From Clarireedia homoeocarpa (lineage: Eukaryota; Ascomycota; Leotiomycetes; Helotiales; Rutstroemiaceae), in contig LNKV01000030.1 in assembly GCA_001465935.1 (NCBI GenBank), positions 503,443 to 567,442 of the forward strand: a DNA stretch of 64,000 bases. The letters are read 5' to 3'. This document shows positions 23,286 to 34,440 of this stretch, piece by piece. The position numbers and the translations under genes were made by a program. The notes under the pieces are model-generated. The model saw only the letters and a list, made by a program, of their open reading frames with translations. It was not told the DNA's origin and did no database searches. The stretch's first letter is position 1; every line of letters starts with the position of its first letter.

Positions 23286-24609
23286 GATTGCGATGCTCTA
23301 CTGGGCTATGGACTTTCTGGGTGCTAATTGGAGGTTATGGAAGAAAATGCAGATGCGACGACGTGCTTTACAAAGTTTATTTACTCCATGTTCGTTCTGC
23401 GGACCTGACCGGGTGAGGCTGAATTAAAGTTAGGCGTCCCGTTTAGCGTGAACTTTTAGTGGCGCGCATACTAAAGGCGCGCTGAACGCGTTTTGATTTT
23501 CTTTCCTCACCATACATTATACAACCTGCAGTGACGATAAAAATCATCGAGCTTACACTACTGAACCATCCGAGAAATTAGAAGGTTCAGAATGTGTGAT
23601 TATATGAACAGAGATCTTAGCAGGCCTTTCTCTCATCTTCCTGCAGTTTTGCTGTCGCTTCTCTGTGAGCCTGGGCTTACGGTTTGACGGTAGAGGTGGA
23701 CTAAGTTGCAGTGATGACAATCAGCTCCTTCTTTAGATACTTCGACGCAATGCTGTTTCTGCGACCTGTGGTTGTGAGTTATGGTGTAGCGTCGGTAAAG
23801 TATCGCTGAAAGTGGAATATAGTTTTCAATCGGAGCGGCTTGGTAAGTCGATTCATTCACAATTTGACGTGTACCCTTTAAGGTGCCTTACTTTGAGATT
23901 CACTTTTGCTCCAATTACATTGCTTTGGCTAACTAGGAACAGAGTCATTTCTGCTTCCATTCCTGCAGCTCAATCTTGCAGTCATCGATGGTGCTATTCT
24001 GGAGGTTTGTATGAGAGCGTTTTCTTTGCCCGGTGATGACCAAGGTGTCCATTAAGCCAAATTTGCAGGCCAACCTACGCCCCACCATTGTTACGAATGG
24101 TGGATCAGGCGGAAAGTGTTCGCAATGAGAACTTAAGAGAGCTTATCTGAGGGCACCTTCTATATCTTTGCTCGTATTGTTGCGTGTCACTATGGTTATA
24201 TGAGTGTGTCTTGGAGCCCAACTGTTGGCGATCCTTTGTTTTCGTAGCTAGCTAGTTGCTCAGAAATCTCACATTTCGTAGTCAACACAAGTCATATTCT
24301 TGATCTCAGAAACCATCTTTGTTCATGGACTTGCTGCGAGCTGCGCTCAATGCTCAGCTTTTATTTCTAAATTTGATCACATTCTCATGAACACGCATCG
24401 GGCTGAGCGTATATACAGAATCAAGTTTCTTTTTTTCCTTCTTCTAAGCTTACGACCCGGGACAGGGGATATTATTTTACGACTATGACATGACCATCGT
24501 ATCATGTACACACTTCCTGGGAGCCACTTTAGGAACGGCGAATGGTCTCTCCAGATTGAGCTATTAGAATAGTGCAGCCAAACTGTTCTATCCAGCTACT
24601 TACTCGTGA
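23286..24609. other. Spacer upstream of ISY1
   Basis: 1.3 kb. The ISY1 promoter should lie in 23286-23600. ORFs 23812-24036 and 24300-24488 have no recognisable domain; they might be relics of the N-terminal half of the decayed hydrolase that follows, but I cannot show this. Confidence 0.35.
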
Positions 24610-25358
24610 CACCACTATCTAGAAGGTGCCCACCAGCTAAACTACCAACCATGGTTCGAAGCCATCAGTGGCAGTGTAAGACCTCTCCGCTGGGGATCCA
24701 GCATGGTGTCCCATGAAGATCAGAGTCCACCCATGTTGTGGGCCAGCTTCTCTCTAGGGTCATATCTCACGCACGATATGGCCGTAAAGTACCCATCAGA
24801 CTTCACCGCGTTGATGGCTACTGGATACTCTTCATTCCTGGGTGGCGCGTTCCTCAGCGTTGCGTCATGGGCACAGCAGATTGCGAACACTCTGCCATCT
24901 GCACGATTCGCTGGTTTGCAAAATGGTTATATCACGCAAGCCTCATTGGACCAGACTTTACAACTTTCATTCTTCTACTACCCTTTCTTCTCGGATAAGA
25001 TCAAGCGTGAACGCCGCCGAGTTTCTTTTTCATGCTAACATCGTCTTCAGTATTCGCGCAACAAGTCCGTACTCGGCAGACTGACGCACTAGGTGAGATA
25101 TTCACCTTCTTCGGTATGCCGGTTGCTCCGGCGGTGGAATACACAAAGCTGGTATATTTACTGAACGGAAATGAGGATATGGAACATTGTCAAGGGAACT
25201 GCAGTGAAGGTGATATCAGCGGGCGAGCTTTATCGACACTGTTTCCCGCGGGGGCAATGGTTCAAAAGCGGAGAACGGGAGAAAATATCAACCAACATTA
25301 CAGTGCGGGGAAAGTTTTTAGGAAGATGTTGGATTTTGTGGAGACACTTGAAGGATAG
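24610..25358 (+). pseudogene. Decayed alpha/beta hydrolase
   Basis: An open frame from 24610 joins across a plausible 44-bp intron (25007-25050, branch GCTAAC, acceptor TTCAG) to a second frame ending at 25358. It resembles secreted fungal alpha/beta hydrolases from the nucleophile elbow onward: ASFSLGSYLTHDMAVKYPSD, FLSVASWAQQIANTLPSARF, VYLLNGNEDMEHCQGNCSE and ALSTLFPAG, then NINQHYSAGKVFRKML. The elbow reads A-S-F-S-L-G instead of G-H-S-x-G. The expected TGHNIN segment reads TGENIN, so the likely catalytic His is lost. No N-terminal half or signal peptide is found; the frame opens after a TGA at 24607-24609. A degenerate but expressed protein is the alternative. Confidence 0.55.
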
Positions 25359-25462
25359 GCGTTGAGTTCAACTGCGTTGAGAAGTGCCTGTTGATTGAAA
25401 GGGTAACTTTGCTTTGCGCCCTTGCTTCCTGCGGTATACTGCCCCACCTTGGACTTTCTTGT

Positions 25463-25701
25463 TGCAGCCGCGTTCTAGATAAAGAGATCTGATTATGCCC
25501 TTTCTGCGTTTGCGGATTGGAAGCTGTACGATCCGCATTTTAATGCTCTTTGCTCATCTATCAACCTGTTTTCGGAGTTGGAAGGACAATGTGTTTAGTC
25601 AAAAGATGATGGATGAGGAGGGTAAGGGCGAGAATGCGTTGCTCGAGGATATCAGTGTTGAGGATATGGTGCTGAAAATGAAGGACAATGGTGCTGCTTA
25701 G
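25463..25701 (+). pseudogene. Unrecognised frameshifted coding fragment
   Basis: Two frames read as continuous protein if a frameshift is allowed near 25590. The first gives DYALSAFADWKLYDPHFNAL up to a TAG. The second gives SQKMMDEEGKGENALLEDIS and ends at 25701. Their shared protein-like texture suggests the C-terminal end of a dead gene. I cannot name the family, and it may be unrelated to the hydrolase relic just upstream. Confidence 0.3.
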
Positions 25702-25853
25702 GTGTATAGCCGAGCATTGGCTGAGAGATCAGATTTCTTCTATCGTGAGTGAATTTGAGCGGATCATGTACTAGTCGCATATGAACTTTGGAGCCCTGTG
25801 TAATTTCTTTGGCCATCGTTGTTTCATGAATTCGATGGAACTATAGGTTGTCC

Positions 25854-26629
25854 TCAGGCGGTAGGCACCGCGTTCTCATGTAGTTCGTTACAAACAAACA
25901 TGCTCTCGATGTGCAACTTCGTTGCTCTGCTATCCCACTCCTTCTCATAAGCCACATGGTCATTTTGCAAATATTCCTTTACATCTTGTTCAAAGTGTTC
26001 TACCCCATAAATCCGGGGCTGAGGAACAACTTTCATGCCCTGGTTCAGAGGTACCATCGCCCACTGTTTCTGCAACGGCCGAAAGCTATCTATGCGATGA
26101 CAGAAATACAATGTCAAAATATCAGTGCAAACTCGCACAGAATCCAAGCTGTATATCGTTACGGTTAGAACGTACTATTATATGAAGCAGAACCTAATAT
26201 TACTTACCAATGAGGAGAATTTCCCATACTATTGGACCACATTTCGGAGCCGATGGCAAGATTCCTAACTCCAGCCAACAGCCCATTTTCAACAAGATAG
26301 GCCAAGTTGAATCTGGCTGCATGGCCCGTGTATTGCATGACGTCGAGATACAATGTATCCAGTTTGAAATTCCAATAACCGTGGAACCTCTCCGTTAAGT
26401 GGAGTAAGGCAAGCTTTCTGGAACCCTTCGTCACATGAAGAGCGACTGGCACTTTCACATCACTGGACCTCGATGTAGTGTGAAATAACGCCGGTTTTCT
26501 AGTTGTGGCACGTTCTCCATTTGGTAGACGAGGATCCCAGTACACGAGCATGACACGCGGTCCTGGCAGTGTGAATTCCCAAATGAGATCTTGGATCTCA
26601 AGGGGCAGTTGGGGAAATAGAGTGAACAT
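25854..26629 (-). CDS. 2EXR domain-containing protein
   Basis: Minus-strand exons 26629-26208 and 26148-25854 (59-bp intron) give 238 aa. The N-terminus FTLFPQLPLEIQDLIWEFTL followed by PGPRVM is the 2EXR domain, a fungal-expanded module of unknown function. The middle has FHTTSRSSDVKVPVALHVTK and LDTLYLDV, typical of the family, where a conserved region reports former-residue contacts before a variable tail. Splicing joins SPHWC to LDSVRVCTDILTLYFCH. The ATG at 26629 directly precedes the domain. A further intron (donor near 26712, acceptor just before TCAAAATG) would extend the protein in frame from an ATG at 26758, or serve as a 5' UTR intron. The gene appears intact although it lies in an accessory, repeat-bearing stretch. 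Confidence 0.8.
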
Positions 26630-26878
26630 TTTGACTGCGGATAAAGCGTTGCGAGTTTTCACAGTCGTGGACTTTTGATAAAAGGGGAGCAAGAAAATAT
26701 AAGCGTACTTACCGAGGCCTAAGCACGGCTGTGCCGTACGACTTGGCGGCGGTGGCAAGATTCCTTGGCGGCTAGAACTAAACAGGAGGGAGGAGGTAGC
26801 ACGATGCTTTTGTTTATTGGTACTTGATATCTCATATTTTGGCCCTGTATCTCATCATATCGCACTTTCATGATACTA

Positions 26879-27203
26879 TACCTATCTCCCCCTAAGAACA
26901 AAATTATTTGGTGGATTTTGCTACTGAAGTACTATCTCCCCCTATGAATAAAGGTTAAATTTTCAGGTGGCAGGACGTAAAAAATAACCTTTATTCATGG
27001 GGGGATAGTATCCAGGCTGCAAACAAAGAGAATTTTGTATAGAGAATACTTTAGAAGCAAGAATCTCTGAATAGTCTTACTGTTATATTACCTAATTATG
27101 CTAAACCTGATTGGTAAGTAGTGAAGTTTGAAAGTTATACGAAGTATAAGACTTTGATTTCGCCAAATCCCTCAAATAACCTTTATTCTTGGAGGGATAT
27201 ATA
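26879..27203. repeat. Outer MITE-like element with degenerate inverted ends
   Basis: The left end (26879-26921, containing CTATCTCCCCCTAAGAAC then ATTATTTGGTGGATTT) matches the reverse complement of the right end (about 27160-27203, containing CAAGAATAAAGGTTATTTG then GGGATTTGG) with several substitutions. It spans about 325 bp, has no ORF, and encloses a second, near-perfect copy of the same terminal motif pair. The TA-rich borders fit a Tc1/mariner-type non-autonomous element, but the family is not known to me. Confidence 0.55.
26930..27010. mobile_element. Inner MITE-like hairpin element
   Basis: An 81-bp sequence with near-perfect 26-28-bp inverted ends. The left begins TACTATCTCCCCCTATGAAT; the right ends TTCATGGGGGGATAGTA. 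Only about 27 bp separate the arms. Both arms share their core with the degenerate outer ends, so it seems to be a younger copy inside an older relative. It has no coding capacity. Confidence 0.65.
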
Positions 27204-28891
27204 CTGTAGTAAATGTGCATGAACAATCCTAGATAGAAGTAAATCGTATTTTATAGGTGTTTTACGGCGAAAGGGGAAAGGGAGATCGACAGGGTCCTCA
27301 GCCACAATCATACCAGCCACATCACGCTCTCCGCATTTTGGAAGTAAGAGCCCGCAGTCCTCCACCTTCATCTTCAATAGTCGGGACTGGGTTAAGAAAG
27401 AGCCTTTGAGCTTCGAGTGAGAGGAAACGGTGGATATATGTACCGGCTAAACGAGCGGGGCAACTGGGAGGCTTGAATATCCCAGCCTCTCTGCTTCACT
27501 TCACCATCGTAAATCAACCTACTCGACTGATTCGGCTTTCACGGGGCTAGTGCAAACTTCCAAGTGAGAAAAATCGACATCCTATGGATTGAGATACTTG
27601 GCGATGGTCTTCATATGTTCAAAGCATTTACTTACTGATAACAGCGCTCGGACAGAGTATCTTCCAAAGGGATTAGAAGGTGAGCAGTCTGACACGGGAT
27701 GGGCACCATCTTCATGGTATACTTATACGTGACTGATGGTAGGTTTCTAACTTCCTATAAGATCTTGCAGAGCCAAAGTCCAAAATCTAAAATCCACCCC
27801 TCTTTCCGGTAGGTTAAGTCGAGGGGATCCTCCAGCCATGCAAAAGTGTGCTCTTGGGTCAAGACCAATCTTAAAATCAAGATCGCAACACCCGAACTCG
27901 GTTTCCTAGAAATTGAAAGCCCAGACGCCGAGTTGCTTGAATAGAATAACGAACCAAAGATAGGGTGTGCCGCCTGAGGAAGTGTATCTAAAGAGAAGCG
28001 ATCTGAGCCATTTGATGTCAAGATAAAACAAACAATGGCTTAAAACCATTGTAGACTCCTCCATATAGATACAAGTCTGTTCATTGGTGTTTAACACCCA
28101 CAAACTCTTACGTCGTACAGGTTCGCGTTGAGATGCTACTCATATCACAGGAGACAATCGATGTTCATGAAACCAAACTATTCCACCGGCTCCGTCAAAC
28201 AAGCGCAGGCAAGCTTCACGGTATGAGGGAACTATGTTGCATGTCTAGGCAGGGGTTAATTTTAGAGTACCAAATAATCATAGAAATATCTCCTGGGCGA
28301 AACACCGAGAGGAATTTAAAGTTTGACCTTTTTTTTTCGGCTTTGCGGGGTTATGCTATGTTACTCGGGATGACGAATGGGAAAGCAAAGGATAATGCTA
28401 CGAGATCTACAAGAACTGCTGTTGTCTTCCAGGTTCTTGCTGGTACAATGGTGGCACTTCAGCCATGAAATGATTACCCACATCTTCGAACATGTGGGCT
28501 ACTCATATAGTAGCTTGGTCTCTAGGTTACCGACCACAATATGATTAGGCTAACTTCCAATACTAGCTGATGCTGGACTATGACTGCCTTGCTCGCTAAT
28601 TGTATGTAGTTTGACACAAAAGTGTGTGATGCTTTATGCTGTATGTACATTTTTAATTTTTGACACTTGATACTAACACTAAACAAGAGCAATTTCATAT
28701 TGTTAGGAAGCGAGTTAGGTCGTGCGAGAGTAAATCGTATTTGAAGTTTCTCCTTGAGATACTGAGTAAGACATGAGGAAGTGCTGAGTCGTCGATGGTC
28801 GTTTACAATCTGGTCTTCACCATCAAGATGAGGTTCCATGCTCTACTAAGTCGTCACTCCGCAACTCCCACACCATCAACCATCATGGCGA
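27204..28891. other. Spacer with no supported gene
   Basis: 1.7 kb. A 111-codon ORF (28133-28468) and smaller ones show no domain. The sequence from 28470 on is the likely 3' flank of the minus-strand alcohol dehydrogenase. Confidence 0.4.
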
Positions 28892-30147
28892 TCAATCATC
28901 AATGACGCTCAGCACGGCCTTGTATCTCAGTGAGCCCTCGTTCATCTTCTTCTCTGCCTCCTTAATCCCATCCAAATTGAATGGAAATTTTTCAATCATC
29001 GGTTTTACATTGTGCCTAACAGCAAACTCGAACATTTGCTTGAAAATCAGCTTCGAGCCGCCAGTGCTGGCACGAAATGATAAGTCCTTGAGAAGGAATG
29101 GCAAGAATGGGAATCTTGCATCGTCAGATGACACAGTGAGTGGATAGATTGTTCCGTATACGGCCATGATGTCGATATACCTGTTGTTTATAATCAGTAT
29201 GCAGACTAATAAAAAGAAGGGAAGAACAACGTACTTCTCCCAGCTCGGAAGCACGCTAGTAGTGATGAAAAGGTGATTAAGCCTTCCACCAACGGCATTT
29301 AAGTCAATCTTATCATCACCCTTCGTAACCACAAACTCAGTTGCACCAAGTTTCAACGCCTCTTCCCTCTTATTCCCAGTTCCCGAGAACGCAACTACAT
29401 TGCAACCCATCTTGCTTGCGAACTGAATCGCCAGATGTCCTAGCGCTCCGATGCCTACCACACCTACACGGTCAGTGGCCTTTACTCCATAGCGAACTAA
29501 GGGTGTGAAAACAGTCGTGCCAGCGCACATCATAGGGGCGGCATCGGTGAATGACATGGCGTCTGGGAGAGGGTAGATGTGATATTCTTCCCAGATGGCG
29601 TGAGTAGAGAAACCGCCTTGGTCGAGCTCGGAAAGTCCGAATGAGTGCATTTTTTCGGGACAATGGACGCCTTCACCGATGAGACAACTGTCGCATTTTC
29701 CGCAGCTGTCATGGGACCAACCAAAGCCGACACGATCGCCGCTATCCAATCTATCAGTATTTGAAAATCAATTTCCCAAAGTGAAATTTTCAGAAGACGG
29801 TTATGGTTGTTGTTTAGTTAATCCTCAGTATACCACAATCGAACACTTAAACTCCACGACTCGGCCAGAAGTAGGAGTAGGATTGATAAACAAGTCGGAT
29901 TATTTGAAGAAAGTAACTCCACCACTCACACTTTCAGGTGCTTGACTTTAGGTCCAAGTTCCACAATCACACCAGCACCTTCATGCCCAAGTACCATATC
30001 CTGATGGGTGTAATGCAAATCTGTACCGCAAAAGCCGGCGGCATGGATTTCGATCAGGACCTGTGAGCCACTGAGGGGCTTTCGAGGAATTGAAGCTTGA
30101 ATGATTTCCCCGCTTGAAGAACCCTTGAATGCTGTTGTTGAGACCAT
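28892..30147 (-). CDS. Zinc-dependent alcohol dehydrogenase (MDR family)
   Basis: NAD(P)-dependent medium-chain dehydrogenase, closest in style to the ADH1/cinnamyl-alcohol-dehydrogenase group. Minus-strand exons 30147-29930, 29741-29235 and 29180-28892 give 337 aa. Catalytic zinc ligands are visible in AAGFCGTDLHY and LGHEGAGV (about residues 40-60). The structural zinc site is SCGKCDSCLIGEGVHCP (about 85-100). The Rossmann nucleotide-binding loop is VGVVGIGALGHLAIQFASKM (about 165-185). Splicing restores HLKVGDRVGFGW and SWEKYIDIMAVYGT. The first intron (188 bp) is longer than usual for this window. Substrate cannot be told from sequence. The gene looks intact and lies between repeats. Confidence 0.9.
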
Positions 30148-30634
30148 GGTTGTTTGTGTTGGTAAGGGATGTCAGATTCTGGATCTTGCCGTTGCTCAAT
30201 GTAAAAATGTGCGATAATAGAATATGAAGAGAATGATTCTTTGAAACTGCCGACGTATCTAACAACTCGGTGCACATTATATAGTACTTCCCAGACATGC
30301 AAATCACCATTTCGTGACCGAAATAGGAGCTTAATAAATCACCTTAGAAGTTCCACAGTGAGCGCTGCTAAGCGGTTCACTACGTGCTGAGGCATATTGA
30401 AGACTCGACGACGTGATGAATGCCAAGCAATTCCTGCACGCTACCGTATGCAAATGTAAATATTTCCAAAAAGAGTAAACGAATAAACCTGCCATCGGCG
30501 CCGACATGTATCTAGATTATTCAGCTTTTGTGGGGAACTAAGAATTACAAAGCCGCCTAGGACGAAAGGAAGCGTTTTAATTGGATATTGAGAGTATTTG
30601 GACTGTGAAACCGAAATAGTAGCGGATTACTATT
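30148..30634. other. Promoter side of the alcohol dehydrogenase gene
   Basis: Nearly 500 bp upstream of the ADH start with no ORF of interest. It ends where a dispersed repeat begins at about 30632. Confidence 0.35.
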
Positions 30635-30680
30635 GATTGATTTTTCATTTAACGACCTTTTTGAGTCTAAGATTATAGTA
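30632..30680 (+). repeat. Left part of a repeat interrupted by the pogo element
   Basis: The stretch beginning ATTGATTGATTTTTCATTT and continuing CGACCTTTTTGAGTC aligns with 47494-47560, allowing small indels. The alignment resumes after the transposon at 32689 (TAGGTCGG). It therefore marks the host repeat into which the transposon jumped at a TA. Confidence 0.8.
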
Positions 30681-32688
30681 CAGTCAACCTTGGTTATACC
30701 GGATTAAAAAATAGACCCTGTTGAATCCGGTATAAAGAGATTTCCGGTATAGACAAATTATATGATTAAATGAGTTAATTTACACCTAAAAAGCCATGTA
30801 AAGTGCCCTGCCTCTTGTCTAATTGTGTCCTATGCCGAATATGCCTATGTTGCTTTCGTAACTGCTTCAAAAAGTCGATATCACCATCATCCCGTCGCTC
30901 TTCGTACCGCATTAGAGTAGTTAATACTTCTAATGCTGTATGATTCGATACAGGTGCCTGCTCTTCGACCTCATTGTCGCTCTCTACATCATCATCTACT
31001 TCAATTGTCGTAAACTGTACAACTACATCATCAATAAGAGAATCAAGGTCAGGCGCATCGAACACCCGCTTTTTATAAGGAGATATATACTCCTTTATAC
31101 TTGCAGGAATAGCAGCGATTACTCCTTGATCATAAAGACGCTGTATTACTTTTCGTAAATTGTCTAATTCGGGTTAAGATTCAGCCCAGATATCTGGAGG
31201 GATAGCAGGGAAAAGCACTATAATTAATACACTGAGATCTAGCCCAACAGTTCGATATCGTCGCTGTCGATACTTCTTGTTCCCAAACTTCAATGCCCCA
31301 TCTAATTGACCGCAATATATTCATCTCTTCCGAGAGGTTCTTGCTCTGATCGAATATCTCGGCCATGAATCGTACAAACTTGGATTTAACATGCAACTTC
31401 CAGTTAGCGATTATACCTTGATCAAGTGGTTGATGATGAGAAGTAGCATTAGGAGGAAGCTACTCAACACGGATATACGTAAGAACTTGAAGTGTAGAAA
31501 GTATATCGACAGCTAGAGTATGTGCAGCGAAGTTATCCATTAATAAAAGGATATATTTACCTTGACTACACATACGAGTATCAAGCCATAGCAGATACTC
31601 CTTCATAATCTCATGATTCATCCAAGCCTTTGTATTTGATCGATATTTCGCACCTAATCGATCCAAATCATAAATGCCCTCAGCCTTAAAGCAGTTTGGA
31701 CGTTTCGCCTTCCCAATAAACCATAAAGGGAGTTTATCAGAACCGCTCGCATTCGCTGTAAGATAAACAGACATACGTGCTTTCTCTTTCTTTGTGCCGG
31801 TATATTCAACTGTAGAGAGACTACGATCAGGTTTTGCCTTCCAATAATAGCCTGTTTCATCACAATTATATATATTCTCCGGCTCATATTCGATAGCGAT
31901 ATCGCGGATCCGTTCTATTATCTCTTCAGTCTCTTTTATAAGCTCTGCACTTTTTACTTCTCCATGTCGACGTCGCTCCTTTAAACCTGACCGCTTCTTA
32001 AAACCATCAAGCCATCCACCAGACTATGTTTTGCCTTCTTCAAATAGCAAAGGCAGATCTTTATATTCGGGTAGCCTCTGCTATAGTTCTATTGCTTTAA
32101 ATCGAAGCAGATCGCTATTCGTAACACCTGCATCAGGGTGTTGATCGTACAGGATCTGCCATTCAAGTAAAGCAGCTTCAAGAGTAGGCCAATTTCCACC
32201 TCGATTCTTATATAAGGATAGCTGGAAAGAAGTAAGCTCTGCAGTATCCAACCAACTACTCTTTTTGCCTAGCATATCGCCCACTGTCGATCTCTTAAGC
32301 TCAATGCCATATTGAGCATTGAACCAAGCAACTGCATCTTCATACTTCCGCTTGCTATATTTCGGATCATTCCACCACCGGCGCAGCTCCCTTTTCTGCT
32401 TATTTGTCACTATAGTTCGAGGTCCTTTGTGCCCGGCACGTTTAAGGGGAGGGTTCGGCGATGCAGTTCGACTGTTCGATACTCTCAACATGATGATTGT
32501 AGGAAGGTTTTTCACTTAATTTACCCCTGGTTATACCGGAGCACTAAGAAAATATTTTTAAAAGTTACCGGAATCCATTAAAAAGAGGGATTCCGGTGTA
32601 GTCATATTAAAACTAAAGGATCAGAGATTTTAATCCGTAATAACACGAATTCCGGTATAAAGCCGTCCGGTATAACCAAGGTTGACTG
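30681..32688 (-). mobile_element. Tc1/mariner-superfamily (pogo/Fot1-type) transposon, decayed
   Basis: A 2,008-bp element bounded by perfect 22-bp terminal inverted repeats (30681-30702 and 32667-32688, outer end CAGTCAACCTTGG) and flanked by TA on both sides, as expected for TA target duplication. Subterminal copies of TCCGGTATAA occur inside both ends, likely transposase-binding sites. It contains one minus-strand transposase relic. The ends are perfect although the coding region is ruined, so mobilisation in trans would be conceivable; this is inference. Confidence 0.93.
30775..32515 (-). pseudogene. Pogo/Fot1-type DDE transposase pseudogene
   Basis: One long minus-strand frame from the ATG at 32515 encodes a CENP-B-like DNA-binding N-terminus (TNKQKRELRRWWND, EDAVAWFNAQYGIEL). 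This leads into a tigger/pogo DDE catalytic core: first Asp in YNCDETGYYW, second in LLLMDNFAAH, third in HHQPLDQGIIANWK, about 37 residues apart for the last two. The frame is broken by three TAG codons (after KAIEL, after EEGKT, after YIRVE), then a frameshift near 31200 and a further TAA before PELDNL. The C-terminal tail reads on to 30775. All three TAGs are explainable as CAG or TGG changed by CpA to TpA transitions, the RIP signature. I give no restored sequence. Confidence 0.9.
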
Positions 32689-32716
32689 TAGGTCGGGTTC
32701 TCGCTAACCGAGAACC
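32689..32716 (+). repeat. Right part of the interrupted repeat with hairpin
   Basis: Immediately after the transposon, TAGGTCGG continues the host repeat and leads to a hairpin, GGTTCTCG at 32696-32703 paired with CGAGAACC at 32709-32716. In the unoccupied copy at 47564 the same position also forms a palindrome, though with different bases. Confidence 0.7.
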
Positions 32717-33056
32717 AGCTAGATAGGGGTTTTCCTAGGTACAAAATTTTCCAGTATTTTCTAGAGATGTTGGGGAGTTATACTCCGAAGTCCGACATAG
32801 TACGGAAGTACCACTACGCCATCAAAACCGAGGACCATTTTGACCAGTTTGATGGGCGGATTACTATTCAATTGCGGAAGATTACTCATCCACGGCGAAC
32901 ATATGCATTTGAATATACAACACAAATAGATATTTATAATAGTACAAAGCTTTTGTGATCACTTCTTATAAAAGCCATCAAGACCGCCAGTGGATATACT
33001 AACTATCCGACCAACTTCCGATTTTTGATTTATTTATTATTGTAATAACCATAACT

Positions 33057-33160
33057 TATATCTGACTATTCAAACGAAATGTGAAGATTGAGCACTCATA
33101 TATACGCCTATCCAAGTAGAGATTTCAAAAGTATATAATTTGGTTGAATGTAGAAGTTAT
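33057..33160 (+). repeat. Dispersed repeat, copy B
   Basis: Aligns with copy A at 19937-20034 with mostly transition differences. It lies upstream of the NmrA relic. No terminal structure is evident. Confidence 0.6.
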
Positions 33161-33277
33161 GAAGTTTGTTGATCAGTTAGTACACCCACTGGTGAATTCA
33201 CCATATCAGTATAAAAATATCCTCTCTATCTAGAATCCCTTATCACTGATACCCGATGACTGTCAACTTGTCATGCA

Positions 33278-34440
33278 ATGGCAGATAAAAAGATCATGGT
33301 TGTGCTCGGAGCCACTGGGTCTCAGGTATGTAACCATTCTCAGTGATATGTTCGATATGTAACACGTTACATTCTCGAAAATCTTTCGGAAACATAAAAA
33401 GTTCGAGCTATCACCAGAGACTCCACAAAGGCGTCAGCATTAGCACTTTCTAAGCTGGGTGCGAAAGTAGTTTCTGCCAACTTCTCGAACGCCGAATCCG
33501 TGAGGGCTGCACTCGCAGGTGCAAATGCAATCTTTGCCATCACCAATTTCTGGGATCAGATTTCACTTGATACAGAACTATCCCAAGTCAAGACGATCAA
33601 TAAAATTGCCTCTCAGCTACCTGCCCTGGAACATTATATTCTCAGCAGTCTTCCAGACGGAAGAACCCTAGCTGGTGGTAAATTTCAAAATATTTTACCA
33701 TATAACGCCAAAGCGTATATCAGGAACGACTTGGTCAAGAATCACCCCGGACTGTGGGCCAAAACCACGGAATTTTTCGTCACATTCTATTTCCAGAATT
33801 GGGTAAAGTACTCCACGGTCCTTGGGCCATATAAGATGTGCTGAACCCATCCTCTCGATCATAACCGCACTGGATACAAACTAACGAAACATAAGTAGGA
33901 CTCAGATGGCACTTTTGTGCTCTCAATGCCATACCCAGGAAGTAACCACATCCCCTGCTCTGATTCGGGGGATTCAGGTATGGCAATAGGGGAGATCTTG
34001 AGAGGTGGCAAGTCTTTCTTTGGAAAACAGGTCGTGCTTTATGGCGAAACGTACTCGGAAGAGGAACTTCTTGAAATCTGGGCCAAGGGTGAGAACCGCT
34101 TTCAAGATCAATGAACTTGATTAAAGCTAATGTTTCTGGTAGAGACTGGTGTCAAGGCGAGATTCGAACAAGTGTCTCCAAAGAAGTATCCGACCGATTG
34201 GCGAGTTATGGCCTTCCTCCGCACATTATTACTGCCAGCACGGAGCTTGTCGAAGCATTGCAGTTCGAGAGAGACTTGATGACAAGTCGGAAGTATGTTC
34301 ATCCCCAAGAGGTAAGCATAGCTCTTGAATTATGGACTAGAAATATTGACAATACAGTAGTATATCCAAGTGGATACAGATTGACTAGCTGGGTAGAATA
34401 TGTGCGAAAAGAAGATTGGTCACCCTTTGTTGGAGCATAG
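33278..34440 (+). pseudogene. Decayed NmrA-like NAD(P)-binding regulator
   Basis: The ATG at 33278 opens ADKKIMVVLGATGSQ, the Rossmann GATGxQG start of NmrA-like proteins. The next exon reads KVRAITRDSTKASALALSKL, then SVRAALAGANAIFAITNFWD and HYILSSLPDGRTLAGGK, all canonical. Lesions: a TAA at 33395-33397 just before KVRAITRD. The junction at GPYK (about 33834) lacks a usable GT donor before DSDGTFVLSMPY. A one-base frameshift near 34177 separates ARFEQVSPK from VSDRLASYGLPPH. The family C-terminus (TSWVEYVRKEDWSPF) is still readable at 34380-34430. Three independent breaks make a functional gene very unlikely. Confidence 0.85.
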
